Below are positions 24,201 through 34,000 of a stretch of DNA of 64,000 bases, piece by piece. The stretch's first letter is position 1; each line of letters begins with the position of its first letter. The translations under genes were made by a program, and so were the position numbers. Under the pieces are notes generated by a model that did no database searches, had not been told where the DNA came from, and worked only from the letters and a program-made list of their open reading frames with translations. Source of the DNA: Synanceia verrucosa (Eukaryota > Chordata > Actinopteri > Perciformes > Synanceiidae); assembly GCA_029721515.1 (NCBI GenBank), contig CM056562.1, positions 6,703,267 through 6,767,266 on the forward strand. Reading direction: 5' to 3'.

Positions 24201-25776
24201 CGCTCACACACATAACCACATTCTTCTAATAGATTTTGCAGAATTTCGCTGTCCAGCCATCAGCGCTGCTTCAATCAAAGGCCGGCAGATCAACTGGCGA
24301 GAGTGTTGCAGGACTGTGGGTGGTGGAGACGCAGTGATGTAGATGTGGAGATGAAGGCAGGAGGAGAGAGGCATAGTGTATATCCCACTTGAAAAAGTAT
24401 GGAGGACAATTTGGCGCAGCATTTTGTGCTTTTTTTTTTTAGAGTCCCTTCCTTTGCGTGCCAAAAGCTGATTGGAGGCTGTTGGTTATTTTTCACAGGA
24501 TGTGCGTTTGTGTGCATTTATGTGTGTGCGCGTGTGTGTGAATGCAGTAGAAAGTGCGGGCTAAAGCGAGGCAGATGGCGGCAGATGGGCGAGGTTGGAG
24601 GAAGGTGCTCGGAAAAAACCTGGAAATCTACACCACCGCCGCCGCCACTCACCCGCCCGCACGCTCTGCTCGCCCGCCCGCGTGTAAAAATAACACAGTT
24701 TGCTCGGAGCCAAGTTACAGAGATGCAAAGTAGCCGGGATTAAAAAGAGAGAGGGGGAGGTGGGGGTTGAAGACAGAGGAAGATGAGAAGGGAGAGAAAA
24801 TATTTCAGGGTTACAGGAGTGAAATTCAGACAGTTCCCATGTTTGCCGTCAGTGAAAAGGGCAGATGAGAAGTGAATAAAGAGGGTTTGTGTCTGCTGCG
24901 TGCCTGAGGGCGCTCATACGCTCATACTGAATTATTGTTCAGTCAAAGTCATTCAAAAGGTTCTCATTTATTTCAAGGATAGTCAAAACAAAGACACATT
25001 AATGTGAAATTAATAAACAATAAGCAGTTCTTTGTAAAGGGATGGAAGAGAAACAAAAGTGTTTTCCTCCTATTTTTAATTGTTTAATTGCTTTTAATGG
25101 GATGGGGTTGGATATTTTTCATGAAAAATATGAAAGTATGTTGAATGGGGTTTTTTCTCTTTTACTGTAACTGTAAATGTGTCATAAACATAGCAGCACT
25201 GCCACCCAGTCTGAATAGTGTTAACATAAACCTATGTCTAAGTGATGACACTGTGGAGACAGGAGGTCTCTGTGTGATACTGACAATATGTGAGTGTTTG
25301 TCCACTGTGCCCAGTATATGAGGTGTGTGTGTGTGTTTGTGTTCCCAGTAGCCTGCTGGGTATCTGGGCTGGTACAGCCACAGGCTGTGTGTGCCCGTCC
25401 TGTCCCATCTAGCCCTGTCCAGGCTGCCAAAAGCCCCCGCCCTGCTAGCAGCATCTAGTTGCCACATGGCTGCCCCAACAGGGACCAGGACAGGACAAGA
25501 CCTTCTTTCTGCCGGCTGCTTTTAATCAGAGCTCTTCCTCTTCTCTTCCTCTTCTCATCTCTCCTGCTGATTCCTCTAATTTCCTACTCAATGTCCTATA
25601 TATTTGTCCTGGCTGTTTTTAAAATATCCACATAACCATACATACTGTACACACACACTCACTCATACACACACACACACGCCTCCATGCCTGAGGCTGT
25701 GGGGCAGCTTTCTGGCTCTGTGTGGATTAATCTGCTCCCTGCCTGCAACCAAGCTGCCACTTTCTTTGGTCCCAGG

Positions 25777-25808
<32 letters not shown>

Positions 25809-25944
25809 ACTGTTACACTGGCATGTACATACATATACATGCCCAACTGGATTGTTTGCATTTGTATACATTTCTCTACCTTTTTGTACAAAGACTCACA
25901 GATCAGCATACAAAGTTGCTGTGAATTTCATAAACCGCAAACTG

Positions 25945-26015
<71 letters not shown>

Positions 26016-29000
26016 GCTGAAGCTGCAGGGACTGAAGCACCAAACATCTCCTAGTTTGCCTCACTCTCAAAACTTTATGAATTTGATGAGGACGGATAAA
26101 TATTCCATCTGCTGTGTGTGTGTGTGTGTGTGTCTGACAGTCTCCCAGCAGTCTAAGCCAGTGTTATCCCTCCAGCCGTACCAATCAATAGTATATCTGG
26201 AGCTGGCGGCATGCTTCGTTCCCTCAGCTCTTCTCTGCAGCTGCCAACAGGGTGACCAGCATCATTCACACACAAACACACATAAAATAGCACTCATAAC
26301 TCTTTTATTCACTTCCACGCACATGTTGACTTGCACACAGTGAAGCAGCCGCCTGCATCATTAGCAGTTCAGTGTTGAGTGTGTGAGCTCAGTCTGTTAA
26401 TGACCAGCTTTCTGTAGGATCGAGCTGCCGCAGAAACTCACAGGCAGCTGTATGGTGTTTACTTTCACCTACTTTCATTGCATGCTTACATTTTACATAA
26501 TTTACAGTTTGGGGTTGTACAGCAGCACCTCATCTACACCTTCATTTGACACTTATTAGGAGAAGCTGCCAAGTAAAATGTTTGAAGAATAAAACTGCAA
26601 ATTACAGCAAATCTCTCACAGATTTGTGAGGCTTTGACATGCAGGATTCCCGATCTGCAATATCAACATGACAGGGAATACTTCTTAAATGAAATAAAAG
26701 GTGAGGAATGTTCACCTTTTATGAGAGTACCCATGCAGCAAATATTGTCTGTTTGCTGATGATATCACTTTGATTATATGCGATTGTACTCTAATTTCTT
26801 ATCACACAGATTCATTTAATCACACTCCAAGTGTGTCAGTGTGAAGCACAAAAACCGAGATATTAGGTTAAATTAAAGTTGGTATACATTTTCACAGTCA
26901 GTCTTCAGTTTGGATAAACACCTCTAATGTCTAATCAATCTGAGCTATTTCTGTGTTTTTGACACTTGTACTATATGCATCTGTCACCCATCACACTGCA
27001 GCTAATGACAGATATTAGATCAGTTTACGGTATATATTTTAAATCTGTTGATATTACAACATTTGCTGGATAGTTTCATCATGAAATTCATTATATTTGT
27101 CAACAGCCTGTTTTTCTGTGAGTACAGTTGTGCATGTTTGCCTTCATGTATTATTTGTATCTGTTAGCATCCACCCTGCCTGGTCCATTATTAACAGTGA
27201 GTGAGATGTTATTATTATTGGCGAGATGTGCAGCATATGCTGTTCTGGCTGCTCTCCAGTCCTGTCTGTCTGTCAGTCACACACAAGCATGCAGACACAC
27301 TCATCATGTTAATAAGCTTATTAATGAAGGGCCTGAACAGCACCTGGAATGCCTCAGTCCCTGCTTCTTCCCTACCTTTTCCTCCTCCTCCTCTTCCTCG
27401 CTGTTCCAGAGGTGAGAGAACAGGCGCATGAGTGGATGAAAGAGAAGGAAGCGAGGGAAGACGTGATTAGAGGACGGAGGAGGCAGGATAAGAAGGGATG
27501 GAGAGGACGGTGCAAGGAGAGCAGGCACACAATAAGAGCCAGAAGACAGCCCAGACACAAGCCTTTGATAGAGGAGTTACTTCTTTCACTCAGCCTCTTT
27601 CTGACCACACACTCACACACAACACACCTGCTCACAGTACAGTACCTGTGCTGGCCAGCGTGGAGGTCGGACTGGCCCTGACCCATGTGGCAGGCCGTTC
27701 CTGCCTTTTGCATCCAGGGACGCTCCTCTCTGTCCTTGCCAGGAGAAGGATCAGTGTGCCAGGGAGAGCTGGCAAGGACCAGAGGGGCCTCTGGTGGCCC
27801 CGCCAGCACACTGACTCCCTTACTAAGGGGCCTCTGAAGACCTGCCATCCCATAATGTTGCCTCTGTATCAGTATCTGTGCGGCCAGTTCTGTTCTTCTC
27901 AGACAACTTTTACTGTTTTTTTTTAATTCATCCCTTGAGCAAAATGGCATATTGACTCTCCTTTGCGTTTTCTCCTCTCTCGTCTGCTCTTCATCGAACA
28001 CCTTGGGCAGCCTGTGTTGTCCAATAAAATAAATGCAGAAATGTAGAATAAAAGCAGATGTCCAATAAAATAAATGTTCCTCCACTCAGGTCCTGGAGGA
28101 CAACGACTACGGTCGAGCAGTGGACTGGTGGGGTTTGGGTGTGGTGACGTATGAGATGATGTGCGGACGACTGCCGTTCTACAACCAGGACCACGAGAAG
28201 CTGTTTGAGCTCATCCTCATGGAGGACATAAAATTCCCACGCACTCTGTCGTCCGACGCCAAGTCCCTGCTGTCGGGCCTGCTCATCAAAGACCCCAACA
28301 AACGGTCTGTGTGTGGTGCATTAGGGGACGTAGGAGTTTATCCCACTTTTGCTAAAGAAACAAATATCTCCATCTTTTCTAATGACTTTTCAAAGTTTGA
28401 CTACTTTCTGTTTGTTGCTGATCTCACTTAGTTTTATGATAACATTCCTCTCCTGTCCTCTAGGCTTGGTGGAGGACCAGATGACGCTAAAGAAATAATG
28501 AGACACAGTTTTTTCTCCGGCGTGGACTGGCAGGATGTATATGATAAAAAGGTATGAAGCAACTTGTGCGACCTTGTTTCCTGGAGGGCTGTCATGTGTT
28601 TACTCGAATAATACCAACGAGTAAGAATCAGGTCCTGTGGCAAACACCTATTACAACATGTCTCCTCTCCTTTCTCCTCATCTCCTTTCCTTTCCTCTAT
28701 CCCATCTCCTTCTTTTTGACACAAACATACACTTGGAATGAACTGATTATATTTCAGGGGTCAAAGGTCACATGGTCCTCATGTCCATCTCCATTTAATG
28801 TCATTAATTACTATGATGTCTTATAATACACTGTGACATAATATATCATGATCTTTTATGCATACTATACATTTTTTATGGTATACTTTGTCATACTATA
28901 CTATTACTTTTTATGATTTTTTTTATGACACACTATGACTTATTTGTAGGTCTATACTTGACCAAAGAAATTCTTAGTCAACTAATACTTTACTTAGTCA

Positions 29001-31038
29001 ACTAATACTTTTTTTTATTACATAATGATATGTTTTTATGCCATACTGTACTTTGATATCATGATTTAATGCCTTCAACCATTCGTCCAGTGGCGTGCCT
29101 CGCTTACAGGAAGTTTTGTGACGTCCAGAGTTTGGTGTCCTTCAGGCAGATGCTCTGTAGACTCAAAGTGTTGCTGCACAACCTAATCCTTCCTCACTTC
29201 TCTGCCCCAGATGGTCCCTCCCTTCAAGCCTCAGGTGACGTCAGAAACAGACACCAGATACTTTGATGAGGAGTTCACAGCTCAGACCATCACAATCACT
29301 CCACCAGAGAAATGTGAGTCTTTTCTGCCTCGCTGTACGTACAAAACATTCTGTATACCCACATTCAGACCTGATGAAATCTTACTTTCGTTCCTTACAT
29401 GAATTACAGCAAATGCTCTGATTTTGAGCGTGTTTGTCTAATAATTGTAGGGTCAAACGCAGGCTGGGTATCGTTCAAAATTTTTCGATACAATACAAAT
29501 TGTGATACCTTTGTTCCGATACTGGTTCTAGAACGATACGTAATTTAGGCCTTAATCATGGTCATCATCAATTTTTGTGTAATTTGGGCTTTAAGATGAT
29601 GCTCAACAGGCACAGGCTGCAACCCGTTACTCTTTAGGACCCTGGGGAGTGAGCGTTTGCCTTATGGTGCGTTCACTGGATGTCAGAACTTGGAGCTCAG
29701 ATCATCGTTACCTCAAAGTTTAGTGCTCCCAGCTCTTCCACACTTACAGAAGTACAAGAAAAAATGTAGCTACTGTTTACGTCAGTAGCAGTTAGCATGA
29801 ATTCTGTCGGGTTGGTGAGATTAATCCAAATTTCCGAGGTGGAGATCCAATTTCACGGAGATTCTGATTTAAACTCTGACTTATAGCATGGAAATTCTGA
29901 CATTCATGTACAAGTGAATGCACCAAACACAGACGCCGGGCTCCCAAAACTGCTGAAGTGACATTAATCCTCATTTTTAGCGGCGGTGTTTGTCGCATTT
30001 TGCTGGAAAAGTAGATCGGATGGATCAGTGTCACTATGAATCTGAAGGGGACATGTTCCCCAGTGACATCTGAGAGCATGACTCACAGACACTTAGGTAT
30101 TGGAATATGGCATTCATTCATTTTTTGATACCCGATAGGATCTGAGCTTTTCGGTCGGTGCTACAAAGCATTGAAGTTTGGTACCCAGCCCTAGTTTAAA
30201 TTTTAAACAGTACCAATAATAAATATATAAAGTTTTAATGATTATTATCATTTAAACATATAACAATAAGACTCATTATAATCAGCTAGACACACATCAC
30301 AACAAACAGTGTACAGGATGTGCTTTATACAGTACTGTATGTTTGAGTTGATCTAGGAATAATTTCCACAGAGAGGTGTGAATAAAGCTGATTAGAAACT
30401 GGAATAAATGAGCTGCTTTTCGGCATCTGTCAGTGATCAAGTTTAGCTTTTGAACTCACTTTGATTACTTTGATAATTGCAGTTTTTTAACAAAGTATCA
30501 CTGCTTGTGCTCTTTCTTCAGGTGACACATTCAACTTGAAATAAGTGGGGCAACAAACACTGAAAAAGTGCTGTTGTCTGTTTATTCAAATGACTCTGTA
30601 ACAGTCCTCAGGCCACACGGAGCGCTTCACAGCCTTTGAAATAAAGATACCAGTTTCAAACTGCTCTGCACTGAATTATGCATCAGTGTGTTTCTGTGCT
30701 AATGTGAGCTTCCACTCATTTTGGAGGTCGCACATCAGTTTGTTAGCAGGAGATTGGCACATAAAAGACACACTTGTTAATTGAATCTTGTTCTGTTTAA
30801 ATCCACTGAACATCAGTGTCAAAAACACAACACAATGCTCTGTGGGGAGATGATTGAAAACTCAATCTGGAAATTTCTACATTTCAGGTTTAATTTGATG
30901 CATTTATGTCATCTGTTTGTCATTAATAACCTCTGAATCCATGTGTTTTCAGTCGACGAGGACGGGATGGACTGTCTGGACAACGAGAGAAGACCGCACT
31001 TCCCACAGTTCTCCTACTCTGCCAGTGGCCGGGAATGA
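9908..31038 (+). CDS. akt3: akt3, RAC-gamma serine/threonine kinase (exons 2-13; first coding exon outside window)
   Basis: AKT3 is a PI3K effector. Its PH domain binds PIP3/PI(3,4)P2 at the membrane, and PDK1 and mTORC2 then activate it. Twelve exons with GT/AG borders and compatible phases encode residues 16 (partial) to 479. Domains in order are PH (to about residue 107), linker (to about 147), kinase (148-405), AGC tail and hydrophobic motif. Visible key residues are Gly loop GKGTFGKV (155-162), Lys177, YRDLK with Asp271, DFG 289-291, activation-loop Thr305 in [14 protein letters not shown], and Ser472 in FPQFSYS. AKT3 rather than AKT1/2 is supported by the linker, the SASGRE C-terminus and the sdccag8 neighbour. 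With 46 bases from exon 1 the coding total is 1440 nt (479 codons plus stop). Exon 1 (beginning MSDVTIVKEG in the family) was not found in 1-9907. Teleosts have akt3a and akt3b; I cannot tell which this is. Confidence 0.97.
10124..10173. repeat. (TA)25 microsatellite
   Basis: An uninterrupted alternating TA tract. Confidence 0.95.
10354..11240. mobile_element. piggyBac-like non-autonomous element (copy 2, inverted, truncated)
   Basis: It starts at TTAA 10354 with ttaactctttgagtgcc and matches copy 1 in reverse. Shared stretches include gatcaaagcaggaagtggag, agagtctcttctttcatttg and gctggaacaaggcac. The far TTAA end is not recognisable after about 11240. A nested element interrupts it at about 10497-10998. 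Confidence 0.65.
10497..10998. mobile_element. hAT-like MITE nested in the piggyBac-like copy
   Basis: This 500-bp block has no counterpart in piggyBac-like copy 1. Its ends are inverted: cctaatttccactggatg on the left and, read from the right, cctaatttccaccagatg. Internal inverted stretches (tttccactgaatgcggaatg, read inward) also occur. A clear target duplication was not resolved. The family assignment is by resemblance only. Confidence 0.6.
12105..12135. repeat. A/T-rich perfect palindrome
   Basis: tatatacactata and its reverse complement surround a 5-base centre. Confidence 0.9.
12213..12446 (-). mobile_element. Tc1-like MITE (deletion derivative)
   Basis: On the - strand it begins cgatcaggcctaacatcat, has the gaagcaggaaaaatgttcca start region of the transposase, then cuts to gactatgatcggtgta. 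It is the same family as 1746-2188 but even more reduced, with no usable ORF. Confidence 0.8.
12772..13280. repeat. 500-bp polypurine-rich tract
   Basis: The + strand is overwhelmingly A/G (for example aggaggagaaagaaagatag). The - strand reads as a long Ser/Leu/Pro-rich open frame, an artefact of the composition. Confidence 0.8.
13368..13487. repeat. (GT)n microsatellite pair
   Basis: GT runs at 13368-13427 and 13453-13487 are separated by tacatctgtgtgtatttgtt. They directly follow the purine tract. Confidence 0.95.
14780..15037. mobile_element. MITE with inverted ends, ccaaggaggttatgttttt type
   Basis: The left end gttaccctgccgccaaggag and the right end, read in reverse, gttacctccgccaaggaggt form terminal inverted repeats. 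Inside is the ggtggtgatcggatccgatt segment often seen with this widespread animal repeat. No ORF. Confidence 0.65.
15194..15305 (+). CDS. akt3: akt3 coding exon 3 (PH domain, second part)
   Basis: The exon is 112 nt, acceptor ctgtttcag, donor gagag|gtcagt. It encodes KCQLMKTERPKPNTFIIRCL then QWTTVIERTFHVDSPDER, residues 58-95, the rest of the beta-sandwich of the PH domain. Phases join exon 2 and exon 4 exactly. Confidence 0.97.
16211..16264. repeat. (GT)27 microsatellite
   Basis: An uninterrupted GT tract. Confidence 0.95.
17880..18252 (-). mobile_element. tRNA-like SINE with (ATGG)n tail (copy C)
   Basis: On the - strand it runs from gggcggcacggtggtgtagt through box B gttcgaatcccggg to an (ATGG)n tail. 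A 14-bp near-perfect direct repeat (catcagcccaacca / catcagaccaacca) flanks it at 17866-17879 and 18253-18266. A small internal duplication repeats 'ccggagtacccagagaga'. Confidence 0.9.
18967..19111 (+). CDS. akt3: akt3 coding exon 4 (end of PH domain and linker)
   Basis: The exon is 145 nt after acceptor aaactcag, with donor aag|gtaaca. It completes Arg95 and encodes DEWTEAIQMVADKLQRQEEE, the C-terminal PH helix, then the linker with SSPTSNIDN, EEEMDISTTHHKRK, to residue 143. The linker differs from human AKT3 at several positions, as expected for this poorly conserved part. Confidence 0.96.
19605..19736 (+). CDS. akt3: akt3 coding exon 5 (kinase N-lobe, Gly loop, Lys177)
   Basis: The exon is 132 nt, acceptor cctcccaaag, donor gccaag|gttagt. 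It encodes residues 144-187 beginning TMSDFDYLKLLGKGTFGKV and containing YYAMKILKKEVIIAK. GKGTFGKV is the nucleotide-binding loop and Lys177 the ATP-coordinating lysine. Human AKT3 has Asn where this reads Ser146. Confidence 0.97.
19934..19999 (+). CDS. akt3: akt3 coding exon 6 (alpha-C helix)
   Basis: The exon is 66 nt in phase 0, acceptor tctgtgcag, donor acc|gtaagg. It encodes DEVAHTLTESRVLKNTRHPF plus LT, residues 188-209, including the alpha-C glutamate that pairs with Lys177. It is identical to mammalian AKT3 as far as I recall that sequence. Confidence 0.97.
20828..20896 (+). CDS. akt3: akt3 coding exon 7 (N-lobe to hinge)
   Basis: The exon is 69 nt in phase 0, acceptor tcgtttcag, donor gag|gtaaga. 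It encodes SLKYSFQTKDRLCFVMEYV then NGGE, residues 210-232, with the hinge at MEYV. Confidence 0.97.
21151..21213. repeat. (TA)31 microsatellite
   Basis: An uninterrupted TA tract in akt3 intron 7. Confidence 0.95.
22845..22967 (+). CDS. akt3: akt3 coding exon 8 (catalytic loop)
   Basis: The exon is 123 nt in phase 0, donor aag|gtaaac. Its acceptor gcag follows an unusually long C/T-rich tract from about 22764. It encodes residues 233-273: LFFHLSRERVFSEERTRFYG, AEIVSALDYLHSAKI, VYRDLK. Asp271 of YRDLK is the catalytic base. Confidence 0.97.
23599..23727 (+). CDS. akt3: akt3 coding exon 9 (DFG and activation loop, Thr305)
   Basis: The exon is 129 nt in phase 0, acceptor cccttccag, donor gag|gtgact. 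It encodes residues 274-316: [39 protein letters not shown], LAPE. Asp289 of DFG binds Mg-ATP, Thr305 is the PDK1 site, and APE closes the loop. Confidence 0.98.
25943..26011. repeat. (GT)34 microsatellite
   Basis: A near-perfect GT tract with one C interruption. Confidence 0.95.
28090..28304 (+). CDS. akt3: akt3 coding exon 10 (kinase C-lobe)
   Basis: The exon is 215 nt, acceptor ccactcag, ending in the middle of the Arg388 codon (cg|g). It encodes VLEDNDYGRAVDWWGLGVVT, YEMMCGRLPFYNQDHEKLFE, LILMEDIKFPRTLSSDAKSL and LSGLLIKDPNKR. The donor reads gtctgt and so lacks the usual purine-A-G at +3 to +5. Reading through it would add about 42 unrelated residues before a stop near 28431. Confidence 0.96.
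28464..28551 (+). CDS. akt3: akt3 coding exon 11 (end of kinase domain)
   Basis: The exon is 88 nt, acceptor tcctctag, donor aaaaag|gtatga. It encodes (R)LGGGPDDAKEIMRHSFFSG then VDWQDVYDKK, to residue 417. RLGGGPDDAKEIM is the conserved C-lobe end of AKT kinases. Intron 10 before it is only 159 bp. Confidence 0.97.
28795..29075. repeat. A/T-rich degenerate repeat in akt3 intron 11
   Basis: Loose repetition of tactatac/ttttatg words (catactatactatt, tttttatgacacactatg). In reverse complement several words match the 38-40 kb minisatellite unit (cat-agtgtgtcataaa, catagtatagtat). See findings. Confidence 0.55.
29211..29313 (+). CDS. akt3: akt3 coding exon 12 (AGC-kinase tail, turn motif)
   Basis: The exon is 103 nt, acceptor ctgccccag, donor gagaaat|gtgagt. 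It encodes MVPPFKPQVTSETDTRYFDE then EFTAQTITITPPEK, residues 418-452. The turn-motif Thr lies in ITPPEK. The first residue is Met where human AKT3 has Leu. Confidence 0.97.
29459..30195. mobile_element. hAT-like non-autonomous element in akt3 intron 12
   Basis: The left end aggctgggtatcgttcaaa and, read from the right, agggctgggtaccaaacttc form inverted ends around gatac-rich arms (tttcgataca / tgatacccgat). The centre holds another inverted-end element at 29662-29928. No transposase. Confidence 0.6.
29662..29928. mobile_element. Nested MITE with ggtgcgttcac ends
   Basis: The left end tatggtgcgttcactgga and, read from the right, tttggtgcattcacttg are inverted, with further complementarity at atgtcagaa. 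It lies inside the 29459-30195 element. Confidence 0.5.
30953..31038 (+). CDS. akt3: akt3 coding exon 13 (hydrophobic motif and stop)
   Basis: The exon holds 86 coding nt including TGA, after acceptor tgtgttttcag. It encodes (F)DEDGMDCLDNERRPHF, PQFSYSASGRE and stop. FPQFSYS is the hydrophobic motif with the mTORC2 site Ser472. The junction codon t|tc gives Phe452 where human has Tyr. Ending in SASGRE marks the long, Ser472-containing isoform. Confidence 0.97.
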
Positions 31039-34000
31039 ACTGCCCATCGTGGTGACATCATCACAGCTGGGCTCTGAGGTCATCAGTGTGGGACAAAAAG
31101 ACCCACCCAGAAAGACCTGAAGGATTCTATCCTCCTCCTCTCATTTTCACCTCTGCAGTCAACTTCTCTGTTGTTTATTTCATTGCTTTGGATCCTTTTT
31201 AGAGAGAACTTCCAGGCAAATTCCTTTCTAATCCTGCACTGCATCCCTAGGTGACCCCAGCTGTGATGTGATCAGTTACTATGTAATGTCCCTTTAATGA
31301 CAGGAGCATCACCGGTGGCCTGCTGTGCTTTGACATGTGTCTGTCCTGTGAAACTCTAAAAACGCTTGTGATGGAGTTTGATGCGTTTTTCAGGAGACGC
31401 TCAGCAGCTTCTTATCTGGAGGATGGAGATTCAGTGTTTCAAGTCATTCAAACCTAAACTGCCGTTACAGTTTGTATCTCAGGCTTTTGCAAACAGACAG
31501 ACACTCTCTGACTCGGAGAGACACTCGGTCTGATTTCAGACCCTCAGCTCAGTGATTCTGGGATTGATTGAGGCTGCCTGGTTTTGAGGGAGCAGTGACA
31601 GTCACCAGTGAGCAGAATCCTACACAGCTCTTGTTGTCGAGCAGGATTTGACTCAGGTTTTGCTCAGTGCAATTCATTATTGTTGTTGCTGCTATTTCAA
31701 CTACTAACACAACTACTACAGGTACTCCTACTGCTCCTATACTGCTACTACTAAAACCCGGTGCTACACTAGCTTAATGCTGCAGATCATCATAGAGGCG
31801 CCATCAATACAACAACCCCCGTATGAACATCTATGCTTAGCTGCAGAGCAGGTGTTCCTATCACTCTCAGTGTGCTGCTACTACACATCAGCTCTGTAGA
31901 CGATCATAGGATGGCTTGTTTGTGTGTGAGGTCCCACCATGGGTTTGTGTTGAAGAACGCACCTCAAAGCACAGCAGTTCAGGAGGAGGAAGCTCCCAAA
32001 CCATGAGCTTTACTATGTTACTCACAATGCAGTGCGAGGTGTTTGATACACCCATCAGTGAGGAGGTGAAAATGAGAGGAAAAGGGTTGCCAACCACATG
32101 CCCCACATGAGTTTTAATCTCTCTCCTGCCCCAAAAGGGAAAACTAAAGTGAACCGGTACTTTGTGTCGATGATGAAGCTTTACTGTGACATGTTCTTGT
32201 CATGGCTTTAGGAACCACACGGCTGCAGCTCTCTGAGAAACTGCTGCAGCAACAGATTCACCACCGAGTGAAGCGAGAAGAGAGAGAGAGAGAGAGTGCA
32301 GACGAAAAGCTCAGAACGAAGAAATATTTATGATGTGATCATTTGTGATGTATTGATGACTGAAGTAACAGCTGATTATTATGATCTGTGAAGAGGAACA
32401 CATCAACAGTTGTGGGTTTACACCAATCACAGCAACCGCTACTATATGTATATGTATATATGTGTACATATACATATATATATATAATACATATGTACTA
32501 TTTATTGTCATCGGTTTTATATTTAACTTTCCTATTGTTATTACATTATTATAGAAAAAAACAATTATTTCTTCGGGCTGAGAGAAGAAAAAAGGCACCT
32601 GAAGAAACAAAAATGGCTGAAGAATGTAGGAGGGAAAGCAGATAGCCTTCCTGCTCCGTTGTTTATTTTCATGTTTTTCTGTTGTTTTGTGACCAAAATG
32701 TGACGGCTGAGAGGTGGCAAGGTGCGTTAAAGACAGCTGGTAACATACTGAGAGATGATATAAATGTATTTATTTAATCACCTTTTCTTTTAGAACGTGA
32801 TCAAAATCATCCCACAGGTTCTCGACACAAATGTTTTGACCACAGGTGAGAGTTCAGAGGGGAAGGTGAAGTGGAGGTTGAGCTAGAAGGAAAGCAGAAG
32901 TTTCAAACTATGAACTGTGTGCAGCTTTTTACTGTAGGTGTGTCAGGACAGAGTCGAGGGGAAAGAGGAGCAGCAGCGTTTGGAAACGAGTTTGTACGTT
33001 CAGTCAGTTGTGTGGATTTACTTTCAGAGACTCCTCTGTCTTTACCGTGCACTGTCACTTCTCTGCTCTGGACTCTGTTTGTTTGCGTCTTCATGTCTTC
33101 CAGTCTGACCAACAAGATTTTAAATCCCCTCAATTTCTGTCTTCAATCGCCAGTAAGCCTTATGGTTTATCTCAGAATACATCCAACATTTCAGAGGAAA
33201 AACAAAATCACCAGATGTGAGGAAATATATTTTTTAAAAATTTCAACCAAACATGTTATCATGTGGCTGTCAGGATGACACGATTCAAAGAGAGCACCAG
33301 GGGATGTGCTCTGGTTAGGCGTAGAAATCTGCATTCCACTATTTATTATTTGAATGTTTTTACTATCATCATAGACGGATAACTTGAAGTTCTTTTCTAT
33401 TTATTTGGTGTCTTTTTGTTTTGGAGTTTAACAGTAAGGGGTTGTATTTGTGTTTCACTCTGCAGGTTTTTTTTTTTTCTTTACTGATATTTCTTATACG
33501 GCATATTACCTGTTTTTCCGCTGCTCTTGAGTCCATGTGCTTTACATGTGCACATCCATTGACTTGCTGTTAGCCGACAAAGGCGCTTTATGGCAGAGTC
33601 GAAAAGGATGGAGCTGGCCTGCATGCTGTATCCTCTGTGCACACTAACAGTCCTGAGTCAAAGTGGCACTCAGAACTCTTATGAAGAATACTTCTCTGTG
33701 ATCGATTGAGTCCGTCTGGCGCAGCTGAAGAAGTCGAAATAGTTCGAAATGAGACCGATTCCCACCCAGCTGGCACCTGCCACAGACTCAAGCAAATGCT
33801 CCCAAGTATTTGGAAGGATTTCAGCTTTGATTTGACCCAGGTCTGCGAGCGGCCGAGGAGTTCTAGCTGTATGAGCATGCTTACCGCCAAAATCATTAGA
33901 AACCAGAGTTCATAAAATACTGCTTTGTAGCTTTGGCCACAGCACTTTCACACCCATCACTTTTTATATGATTCAGAAGAATCTGATTCAACTCTGCTTT

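Larger units (their letters stand above)
22968..28089 (+). other. akt3: akt3 introns 8 and 9
   Basis: Intron 8 (22968-23598) has a purine run at 23170-23226. Intron 9 (23728-28089) has CA runs near 25660 and 25780, a long (GT)n at 25943-26011 and a (GT)n at 26115-26132. No exon or transposon was recognised in the unique parts; long open frames there come from composition. Confidence 0.85.

Noticed and set aside
25687..26343. 218-residue open frame on the + strand
   Set aside because: It spans three CA/GT microsatellites within akt3 intron 9 and has no domain.
27372..28085. 237-residue open frame on the - strand
   Set aside because: Antisense to akt3 intron 9 and ending at exon 10; no recognisable motif, lying in purine/pyrimidine-skewed DNA.
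32388..33896. Small ORFs after the akt3 stop
   Set aside because: Short, unlike any family, and within the likely 3' UTR.
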